Shown piece after piece: positions 1 to 4,201 of a stretch of 5,172 nucleotides of DNA (the first letter of the stretch is position 1; each line of letters begins with the position of its first letter). The stretch lies in assembly GCA_003562145.1 (NCBI GenBank), contig PWWA01000032.1, forward strand, positions 1 through 5,172, in the 5' to 3' direction. The position numbers and the translations under genes are program-made. Source of the stretch: Candidatus Woesearchaeota archaeon. Its GTDB lineage: Archaea > Nanobdellota > Nanobdellia > Woesearchaeales > 21-14-0-10-32-9. A model generated the notes under the pieces. The model searched no databases. It saw nothing but the letters and a program-made list of their open reading frames with translations, and was not told the origin of the DNA.

Positions 1-260
1 AAAAACTCGTAACACAAATAAAAGGTGATTACGACGACGTTTCTACCCATTGCAAGCTATCCAACAAAAAACGATTAGTAGGCGAAGTAGATATCGTAGC
101 CAAGAAAGGCAATGAAATCCACTTATTCGAGGTAAAATGCAGCTACAGGATTTCTAAGGCCAGGCGCCAATTAGAGAAATTTAAAAGAATCCTGGAAGCT
201 AGTAACGCAACATGCTTCTTTTACTGCGGCTCCGGCGACTTACTCGTAGAAGTATGCTAA
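1..260 (+). CDS. PD-(D/E)XK nuclease-like protein, 3' part
   Basis: An open frame (codons beginning at base 3) enters from the left edge and ends at TAA 258-260, giving the last 85 residues of a protein whose start is outside the window. The visible part reads VGEVDIVAKKGNEIHLFEVKCS. The Asp of EVDIV (visible residue 30), a beta-strand spacer and then the ExK of FEVK (residues 43-45) are the core of the restriction-endonuclease-like fold, as in UPF0102/YraN, archaeal Holliday-junction resolvases and small restriction nucleases. A basic helix follows (RISKARRQLEKFKRIL), then a hydrophobic strand (CFFYC). The catalytic triad looks intact, so an active Mg-dependent DNase is plausible. The specific subfamily and substrate cannot be told from this fragment. 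It ends 62 bp before the next gene, which has its own promoter. Confidence 0.75.
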   Translation, partial: KLVTQIKGDYDDVSTHCKLSNKKRLVGEVDIVAKKGNEIHLFEVKCSYRISKARRQLEKFKRILEASNATCFFYCGSGDLLVEVC

Positions 261-263
261 ATG

Positions 264-280
264 GGTTTCTTTGTCTTTCC
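264..280 (+). terminator. T-rich tract after the nuclease gene
   Basis: Just after the nuclease stop codon the + strand has a pyrimidine tract with T3-C-T3-G-T-C-T3 spacing. Archaeal RNA polymerase terminates at U-rich tracts without needing a hairpin, so this is a plausible but weak terminator placed just before the next promoter. The T runs are short and interrupted. Confidence 0.3.
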
Positions 281-290
281 TAGAAAAACA

Positions 291-299
291 TTTAAATAA
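291..299 (+). promoter_or_regulatory. TATA box of the wHTH-NTase/HEPN operon
   Basis: TTTAAATAA matches the archaeal box A, with an A-rich BRE-like stretch (AGAAAAACA) just upstream. Its centre lies about 29 bases before the ATG at 323. Transcription should therefore begin within a few bases of that ATG, giving a leaderless or nearly leaderless mRNA. No Shine-Dalgarno sequence is seen before this ATG, which agrees. Confidence 0.6.
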
Positions 300-320
300 T
301 ACTAAGCTTTAACCTTAGTA
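300..320. promoter_or_regulatory. Inverted repeat, candidate operator
   Basis: Two perfect 7-bp arms, TACTAAG (300-306) and CTTAGTA (314-320), are separated by a 7-base spacer. The element fills the space between the TATA box and the start codon, so a dimer bound here would block polymerase or TFB. A further CTAAG half-site lies at 327-331, just inside the gene, at nearly the same spacing (302, 314, 327). The gene downstream encodes a winged-helix DNA-binding domain, so autoregulation is an obvious hypothesis, as in many toxin-antitoxin operons. It is not shown here. Confidence 0.45.
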
Positions 321-322
321 AA

Positions 323-565
323 ATGCCTAAGCCTAGCAAGGAACATAGAATACTGGAATTATTCTATAACTACCCATCCAAGCACTGGAAGTTCATGGAA
401 ATAAAAGAAAAAACAAATATTAGCGACGACCGGCTCAACCACTGGCTCAAGAAACTGTTAAAGCAAAAAATAGTAACAAGAATAAGAGAACAAGGAAAAA
501 TGCCTTACTACCAAGGAAACTATGAAGCCCCGGAATACATAAACTCAAAAAAGTATTTGGATTAA
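323..565 (+). CDS. Winged-helix domain of wHTH-nucleotidyltransferase (N-terminal portion)
   Basis: Read without frameshifting, this is an 80-residue protein made only of a winged helix-turn-helix. EHRILELFYNYPSKHW is helix 1, FMEIKEKTNISDDRLNHWLKKL gives the HTH helices, and QKIVTRIREQGKMPYYQGN forms the wing. In the archaeal wHTH-nucleotidyltransferase family this domain continues through a YxxN linker into the catalytic domain. Here that continuation is present but in the -1 frame (see 553-864). If translation switches at 547-553, the joined product is about 180 residues, close to the length I expect for the family. The stop at 563-565 comes only five codons after the slippery site. The start is ATG 323, supported by the TATA box 29 bases upstream. 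The short product alone could act as a DNA-binding repressor, but it may equally be an artefact of a lost base. Confidence 0.75.
   Translation: MPKPSKEHRILELFYNYPSKHWKFMEIKEKTNISDDRLNHWLKKLLKQKIVTRIREQGKMPYYQGNYEAPEYINSKKYLD
547..553 (+). other. -1 slippery heptamer A-AAA-AAG at the frame break
   Basis: In the frame of the upstream gene the codons read tcA AAA AAG, which is the X-XXY-YYZ heptamer used for -1 frameshifting in E. coli dnaX. Slipping back one base here joins ...INSKK to VFGLKKLHETGLL..., precisely the register of the nucleotidyltransferase. I see no convincing stimulatory hairpin in the next 60 bases and no Shine-Dalgarno-like element about 10 bases upstream. A homopolymer contraction (A7 to A6) in the genome or in the read would produce the same picture. 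Confidence 0.5.
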
Positions 566-864
566 AAAAACTTCACGAAACAGGACTTCTAAACAAGTTA
601 TATAAATTAAAAGCAGAAACAATAATAATATTTGGCAGCTTCTCAACAGGCGACTGGCACGCCAACAGCGACATAGACATATTCATACATGGAAACATCA
701 AACTTCCAGGCAATTGGCATAAAGAAACAGGAAGAGAAATACAATTCTTCCACGTAAAAAAACGAAAGGATTTCGAAAAATACAGCGAAGGATTGATTAA
801 GAACATAATCGAGGGTTATCTTATAAAGGGGAACTTAGATTTCATAAGGATAAAAATAAAATGA
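553..864 (+). CDS. MNT nucleotidyltransferase domain, read in the -1 frame (frameshifted C-terminal part)
   Basis: This frame has no ATG or GTG upstream of its catalytic motif, so it depends on the preceding winged-helix frame. It encodes about 103 residues. KKLHETGLLNKLYKL is the usual linker helix. Then comes the pol-beta superfamily signature IIIFGSFSTGDWHANSDIDIFI, which fits GSx10DxD with both metal-binding aspartates. The third acidic position appears to be Gln (REIQFF). The end, LIKNIIEGYLIKGNLDF, resembles the conserved tail of archaeal wHTH-nucleotidyltransferases. In MNT/HEPN modules such as MntA-HepT the nucleotidyltransferase is the antitoxin and modifies the HEPN toxin with AMP. 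The same role is inferred here from the neighbour. The TGA stop overlaps the ATG of the HEPN gene (ATGA). This part carries no internal stop codon, so it has not decayed beyond the single shift. Confidence 0.75.
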   Translation, partial: VFGLKKLHETGLLNKLYKLKAETIIIFGSFSTGDWHANSDIDIFIHGNIKLPGNWHKETGREIQFFHVKKRKDFEKYSEGLIKNIIEGYLIKGNLDFIRIKIK

Positions 865-1319
865 GAGAAAAAACACTTGAAGAAACATATGATAAATGCA
901 TAGCAGAAGGAAGCATTATTCCTCTACTGAAAATAGACCATGAAAAAATCAGATTTCTGCTTAAAAAATCACTAGAGGACCTAGAATCAATAAAGGAGGC
1001 TTCCAAGTCAAAAAAGCTTTCATATGACTTTTTGCTAAAAGCACATTATGAAACAATGCACTTCCTCGCTTCGTGCGTATTGCTTCTCAACAAGGTAAAA
1101 TCGCTAAATCATGAATGCCTGTTCGCGTACTTATGTACAAAACATCCTGAGCTTGACTTGGACTGGGGCTTTTTCCAGAAAATAAGAACAAAGCGAAACG
1201 GCATAACATATTACTTTGAATCCATAGCAAAAGAAGAATGGAAGCAACTAGAACTGCAATTTAGCGTCTACATAAAAACCATGGAAAACCATATAAAGAG
1301 CAAGCTAGAAATCCTTTAA
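861..1319 (+). CDS. HEPN-like protein, putative toxin partner of the nucleotidyltransferase
   Basis: This 152-residue, predicted all-helical protein starts on the ATGA overlap with the nucleotidyltransferase stop. A weak AAGGA lies 10 bases upstream of the ATG, so it is probably translated by coupling. The order of helices fits the HEPN fold: IRFLLKKSLEDLESI, then YDFLLKAHYETMHFLASCVLLL, then the segment QKIRTKRNGITYYFE near the C-terminus. That last segment sits where HEPN RNases carry RX4-6H, but the histidine position is Tyr (R112-N-x3-Y117-Y118). An RN...YY pattern also occurs in non-canonical HEPN families, so RNase activity cannot be assumed. Pairing with an MNT nucleotidyltransferase suggests a type VII-like toxin-antitoxin module. 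Its 3' end overlaps rnhB on the other strand by 15 bp. Confidence 0.7.
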   Translation: MREKTLEETYDKCIAEGSIIPLLKIDHEKIRFLLKKSLEDLESIKEASKSKKLSYDFLLKAHYETMHFLASCVLLLNKVKSLNHECLFAYLCTKHPELDLDWGFFQKIRTKRNGITYYFESIAKEEWKQLELQFSVYIKTMENHIKSKLEIL

Positions 1320-1949
1320 TCCTTTCTGCTTACTCCTTTCAGAGATCTTCTTATACGTGCTCCACGTCTTCCTAAAAAAATTGAATTTATTCCAGTTCTT
1401 CTCAATAAAAGCCTTAGTTAAAGGGTCTGAAGGGTAACCGGAGCCGAAATCCTCGCCAGCAACTCTTTTTAGCTTGTCTATCTCCCAATCCCTTGTGACT
1501 TTTGCCAAGATACTTGCAGCCGCCACAATTTTATAGTTCACATCCGCTTTGTGTTCCGCGACGATTCGAGTTTTCTTGTCCTTAACCAAGCTCTTAACAT
1601 AGTCTTTGTACGCAGCAGCATTATTACTAGGAGAATCCAGGATGGCTTTATCCGCTTTCACACTATTTATTAGAAGAGCACTGGTTTTGCCTTCCAATTT
1701 ATTCAGGTTCATCCCGGGGTCATTCAAAGCACCATCAATCTCCGAGGGGCCAAGAATTATAATCTTATGATTGCATACTTCCTTGATGTGCTCGAATAAG
1801 TCTTCGCGCTGCTTTCTGCTCAACAATTTCGAGTCCTTCACAGAAGGGCTAATCTTCTCAAGGTCTTTTTCATCTGCAGCGCAAATAGCCATAACCATAG
1901 GCCCAATCACAGGGCCCCTACCAGCTTCCTCAACACCCGCAATAATCAT
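1305..1949 (-). CDS. rnhB: Ribonuclease HII
   Basis: RNase HII cuts the RNA strand of RNA-DNA hybrids and single ribonucleotides embedded in DNA, acting in replication and repair. The 214-residue product has the archaeal signature GVEEAGRGPVIGP at residues 5-17, ILDSP with catalytic Asp105, AEHKADVNYKIVAAASILAKVTRD with Asp136, and GSGYPSDP at 169-176 carrying the substrate-contacting Tyr. The length is normal for archaeal enzymes. The first active-site acid, usually Asp in IDEAGRG, is Glu7 here, while Glu8 is retained. The start is ATG 1947-1949, with a TATA-like element 26 bases upstream and no Shine-Dalgarno, so a leaderless message is likely. It is the last of three - strand genes and converges on the HEPN gene. 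Confidence 0.95.
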   Translation of the reverse strand: MIIAGVEEAGRGPVIGPMVMAICAADEKDLEKISPSVKDSKLLSRKQREDLFEHIKEVCNHKIIILGPSEIDGALNDPGMNLNKLEGKTSALLINSVKADKAILDSPSNNAAAYKDYVKSLVKDKKTRIVAEHKADVNYKIVAAASILAKVTRDWEIDKLKRVAGEDFGSGYPSDPLTKAFIEKNWNKFNFFRKTWSTYKKISERSKQKGLKDF

Positions 1950-1970
1950 GCCATAACAAAAAGCTTGATG

Positions 1971-1984
1971 TTTTTAAATTATTT
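1971..1984 (-). promoter_or_regulatory. TATA-like element upstream of rnhB
   Basis: On the - strand this reads AAATAATTTAAAAA, centred about 26 bases before the rnhB ATG. Transcription would then begin at or next to the start codon. It lies in the 41-bp gap after the unknown gene, so rnhB may have its own promoter as well as read-through. The genome is AT-rich, so chance matches are possible. Confidence 0.4.
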
Positions 1985-1990
1985 CGCTTT

Positions 1991-2617
1991 TCATGCAACG
2001 TACCTGTAAAAGTACCTGTTTGCAATCATGTTAAGGCCTTCGCTGTAACCAGAGAAATTAGTATGCATACTCCCAAAAACTTCTTTCCGGCAATCATTTT
2101 TTTCAAACGAACAAGCCCGCCTATAAGACTCTATCCCTATCTGCACAAGCTCCTCTTCAAAATTCTTCTTTAGCTTCGGATTAAAAAACCATTTTCTCAT
2201 AAAAACAGAGCATTCATTATCATGGTGGCTTCTAAGAATCCCTGAGTTAAACAAGCATAAATCACCAATAACCTGGCTTGCTTCAGGGCGGGAATCATCA
2301 AGCCCTATATTTCTCAGGAAACCAGCATATAACTCCAAGTCTTTTTCTTTCAGGACGCTTTCAACCCTTAAAGTCTGCTCTCCCAATAAGTCAGATAAAT
2401 AATTTATGATGTTTGTATTTGTTTCGCCCATCTCAGAGTACAATACTTTTGCGGTTAGCAAAAAAAAGAAATCTTTAGCATTAAGCGAAGAAACATTTTT
2501 AGAAGAATAAATTTTTTCCAGTAACCCGCCTGCAATATCGCCAACGTATTGCCTTGAAGGCTGCTCTTGCAGCTCATCCCTTAGAAAGCTTACTCCTTTA
2601 TCAAACCCAAACCCCAT
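1991..2617 (-). CDS. Uncharacterised 208-aa protein
   Basis: I do not recognise this protein. It looks mostly helical, soluble and intracellular, with no signal peptide or membrane segment. The most distinctive stretch is residues 121-136, where C121, H131, H132 and C136 cluster, followed by C169 and C176 in a C-x6-C arrangement (CSFEKNDC). This could bind a metal, but that is only a suggestion. A KDFFFLLTAKVLY segment and a C-terminal aromatic tail (NRYFYRYVA) are also visible. A longer frame would start at TTG 2632. I prefer ATG 2615-2617 because a TATA-like element is centred about 27 bases upstream, matching the leaderless layout of the neighbours. It sits 25 bp after the dihydrouridine synthase gene and 41 bp before rnhB, all in the same direction, so co-transcription is possible. 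Confidence 0.75.
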   Translation of the reverse strand: MGFGFDKGVSFLRDELQEQPSRQYVGDIAGGLLEKIYSSKNVSSLNAKDFFFLLTAKVLYSEMGETNTNIINYLSDLLGEQTLRVESVLKEKDLELYAGFLRNIGLDDSRPEASQVIGDLCLFNSGILRSHHDNECSVFMRKWFFNPKLKKNFEEELVQIGIESYRRACSFEKNDCRKEVFGSMHTNFSGYSEGLNMIANRYFYRYVA

Positions 2618-2637
2618 CCGTTTACCACTCAAAAGAA

Positions 2638-2650
2638 ATTATTTAAATTT
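2638..2650 (-). promoter_or_regulatory. TATA-like element for the unknown gene
   Basis: On the - strand this reads AAATTTAAATAAT, a good box A match, overlapping the stop codon of the dihydrouridine synthase gene. It is centred about 27 bases from ATG 2617. It is the main reason to choose that ATG over the upstream TTG at 2632, which would lie only about 12 bases from the box. Confidence 0.45.
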
Positions 2651-3614
2651 TTTGATTTTTGAACTTTTCAATAAGATTCTTGAGCTCCCCAACATCCTTG
2701 GCTTTCCCGATTCTTAGCCTTAATTCGCTTCCGCCTTTAATTCCACGGGTAAAATGCATTGCCTGCGCCCTGATAGCATGAAAGGGTATCTTATAATCAT
2801 GGGTGTGTTCCAAGTACTTAAAAAAAGCACCCAGCTTTTCCTTCACACCCACTTCTTTATACTTCCCAGTTTCCAGGTAATCGTTAACCTGCCTGAAAAT
2901 AAATGGGTTGCCCATGGCTCCGCGGCCTATCATTACGTAATCACAGCCTGTTTCTTCAATCATTCTCTTCGCGTCTTCCGGAGTCCAAATATCTCCGTTC
3001 CCAACAACCGGAATATTAACATTTTCCTTTAACTCCTTGATTAGCGACCAGTCCGCTTTCCCAGAGTAACCTTGCTTAATTGTGCGGGCGTGCAGTGTTA
3101 TCATCTTTACACCTGCTGCCTCCGCGATTTTGGCAATAGGCAAAAACATTTTCTTGTTAGAGTCATTAATACCCACCCTTACTTTCAGGGTTACAGGCTT
3201 ATCAACAGCTCGAACAAGCCCTTCGAATAGTTCCTTGACGTGCCTTGTTTCTTGCAGTAAAGCTGCTCCAGCCATCTGATTAGTTATGTGCTGCGCAGGG
3301 CACCCCATGTTGAAGTCAATGATGTCAAAGTACGGCTCCACGATTTTAGCAGCTTTAACAACTAATTCAATTTCACTCCCGAATAATTGCACGGAGACAG
3401 GCCTCTCCTTCCCTGAAAACTCTACGAAATCAGTTATTTTCTTCTCCTGCTCCTTCAGTTCTTTCTCCTTGGCTACGATAGCATGCACGCTTGTAAGGTC
3501 AGTCACAACTAAGCCTGCTCCCATCTCTTTGCATAGCAGCCTGAAAGCCGGATCGCTAACACCTGCCATAGGTGCAAGGAAAGCCTTTCCCCTAAACAAC
3601 GCAAGTTCCCCCAT
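2643..3614 (-). CDS. dus: tRNA-dihydrouridine synthase
   Basis: This FMN-dependent enzyme reduces a uridine of the tRNA D-loop to dihydrouridine using NAD(P)H. The 323-residue product is a TIM barrel of the COG0042 family followed by a helical tRNA-binding domain. Visible motifs are FLAPMAGVSDPAFR near the N-terminus (FMN), DFNMGCPA with catalytic Cys105, VTLKVRVG with Lys144, LHARTIKQGYSGKADW around His175, VVGNGDI, and IGRGAMGNPFIF (FMN phosphate). The C-terminal part includes FHAIRAQAMHFTRG. All key residues are present. The frame can be extended to TTG 3635, but ATG 3612-3614 begins MGELALFRGKAFLAPMAG, a normal N-terminus for the family, and has a TATA box about 29 bases upstream. Which tRNA position it modifies cannot be read from the sequence. 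It is divergent from the pilin operon. Confidence 0.93.
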   Translation of the reverse strand: MGELALFRGKAFLAPMAGVSDPAFRLLCKEMGAGLVVTDLTSVHAIVAKEKELKEQEKKITDFVEFSGKERPVSVQLFGSEIELVVKAAKIVEPYFDIIDFNMGCPAQHITNQMAGAALLQETRHVKELFEGLVRAVDKPVTLKVRVGINDSNKKMFLPIAKIAEAAGVKMITLHARTIKQGYSGKADWSLIKELKENVNIPVVGNGDIWTPEDAKRMIEETGCDYVMIGRGAMGNPFIFRQVNDYLETGKYKEVGVKEKLGAFFKYLEHTHDYKIPFHAIRAQAMHFTRGIKGGSELRLRIGKAKDVGELKNLIEKFKNQKI

Positions 3615-3636
3615 AATGGAAAACAAGGATTCCAAC

Positions 3637-3648
3637 CTTATTTATAAG
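3637..3648 (-). promoter_or_regulatory. TATA box of the dus gene
   Basis: The - strand reads CTTATAAATAAG, a clear box A, also a near-palindrome. It lies about 29 bases upstream of ATG 3614, giving a nearly leaderless message. The TTG at 3635 would lie almost directly next to the box and so could not be in an mRNA started from it, which supports the shorter protein. Confidence 0.55.
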
Positions 3649-3675
3649 CATTATCCAGGCAAAGGTTTCAAAACA

Positions 3676-3683
3676 TTTATATA
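3676..3683 (+). promoter_or_regulatory. TATA box of the pilin operon
   Basis: TTTATATA matches the archaeal consensus. Transcription should start near 3703-3708, leaving a leader of about 30-35 bases before the ATG at 3739. Unlike the other genes here, this leader carries a ribosome binding site (GAGGCG at 3730-3735). A second AT-rich stretch (ATAATTTTATTTT, 3711-3723) is a weaker alternative that would give a very short leader. The sequence AAAGGTTT occurs on both sides of the box (3661-3668 and 3692-3699). Confidence 0.5.
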
Positions 3684-3729
3684 ATAATAAAAAAGGTTTT
3701 AGGTAGTAAAATAATTTTATTTTAAAAAA

Positions 3730-3735
3730 GAGGCG
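3730..3735 (+). promoter_or_regulatory. Shine-Dalgarno of the first pilin gene
   Basis: GAGGCG lies a few bases before the ATG at 3739 and is close to the GAGGTG consensus. It contrasts with the leaderless genes in the window and suggests stronger or separately controlled translation of the first pilin. Confidence 0.5.
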
Positions 3736-3738
3736 AAC

Positions 3739-4173
3739 ATGAAAAAAGGACAATTCGCAATGGAATACTTCTTAATAGTAGGCTTTTCCCTCGTAATAAT
3801 AACACCGATGATATTCCTGTTATACAGCGAGTACGGCAAAGTCAGGAGCGACGTACAGTACGAGCACATAATAGAACTATCAAGGGAGCTTATATTCCAG
3901 GCAGAAAAAATATACTACCAAGGACCCCCATCACAGACAACCATTAGGGCGTATTTCCCCCCTGGAATAACAAGCATAAGCGCGTATAGTGAGAGTTCCA
4001 AAGGGTCATACCTCGAATTTGAATTCGAGGACAGCCCAGGCAAGACAAGCCTGTGGAGCAGAGTACCCTTAGAAGTCGATCTCAAACCATTTTCAGGGCA
4101 TCACGTAATAGTCTTAACAGTAAAAGAAGGAGATGGCGGGCAATACGTCCTCATAAAGGACAAGGAAGATTAA
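3739..4173 (+). CDS. Pilin-like protein 1, class III signal peptide
   Basis: The 144-residue product starts MKKGQFAMEYFLIVGFSLVI. This is an archaeal class III signal peptide: a short basic leader, predicted EppA-type cleavage between Gly4 and Gln5, Glu at mature position 5 (QFAMEY, close to the QxSxEY consensus) and a hydrophobic helix to about residue 29. A helical continuation (HIIELSRELIFQAEKIYYQGPPSQTT) leads into a beta-rich domain with YFPPGITSISAYS. The product should sit in the membrane and assemble by its N-terminal helix into a type IV pilus-like filament. It is the first gene of a + strand operon with its own TATA box and ribosome binding site. The next gene begins 28 bp downstream. 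A strong 9-bp inverted repeat lies in its coding region at 4011-4030. Whether it is the major subunit is unknown. Confidence 0.85.
   Translation: MKKGQFAMEYFLIVGFSLVIITPMIFLLYSEYGKVRSDVQYEHIIELSRELIFQAEKIYYQGPPSQTTIRAYFPPGITSISAYSESSKGSYLEFEFEDSPGKTSLWSRVPLEVDLKPFSGHHVIVLTVKEGDGGQYVLIKDKED
4011..4030. repeat. Perfect 9-bp inverted repeat inside pilin 1
   Basis: CCTCGAATT (4011-4019) and AATTCGAGG (4022-4030) are exact reverse complements around a central TG. The repeat encodes YLEFEFED, and the alternating acidic and aromatic residues may explain part of the symmetry. In RNA it could fold as a stem of about seven base pairs with a six-base loop. Confidence 0.5.
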
Positions 4174-4176
4174 GTC

Positions 4177-4182
4177 TTTTTT
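4177..4182 (+). terminator. T6 run between pilin genes 1 and 2
   Basis: A run of six T begins four bases after the pilin 1 stop codon, in the 28-bp gap. Archaeal polymerase can pause or terminate at such runs, so this could be a partial terminator that lowers expression of the later genes. A purine-rich sequence (AAGGATAGG, 4183-4191) follows and probably serves as the ribosome binding site of the next gene. Confidence 0.3.
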
Positions 4183-4201
4183 AAGGATAGGTTACAAAAA
4201 A

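Noticed and set aside
261..299. 13-codon frame starting right after the nuclease stop
   Set aside because: It is too short, runs through the TATA box, has no ribosome binding site, and is best read as intergenic DNA.
564..570. A7 run considered as a second slippery site
   Set aside because: It lies after the stop codon of the upstream frame and within the continuous nucleotidyltransferase frame, so no shift is needed there.
573..806. Open frame on the - strand opposite the nucleotidyltransferase
   Set aside because: It is antisense to a region with a clear GSx10DxD catalytic motif on the + strand. It has no recognisable domain and no promoter.
995..1002. Internal AAGGAGG-like sequence in the HEPN gene
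   Set aside because: It matches a Shine-Dalgarno core but no start codon with a plausible downstream frame follows. It encodes part of the helix KEAS.
1771..1956. 61-codon + strand frame opposite the 5' end of rnhB
   Set aside because: It is antisense to conserved RNase HII codons, and its composition mirrors the enzyme's codons.
2754..3684. Several open frames on the + strand across the dus gene
   Set aside because: They are antisense to a full-length, well conserved dihydrouridine synthase and have no domain signatures, so they are shadows.
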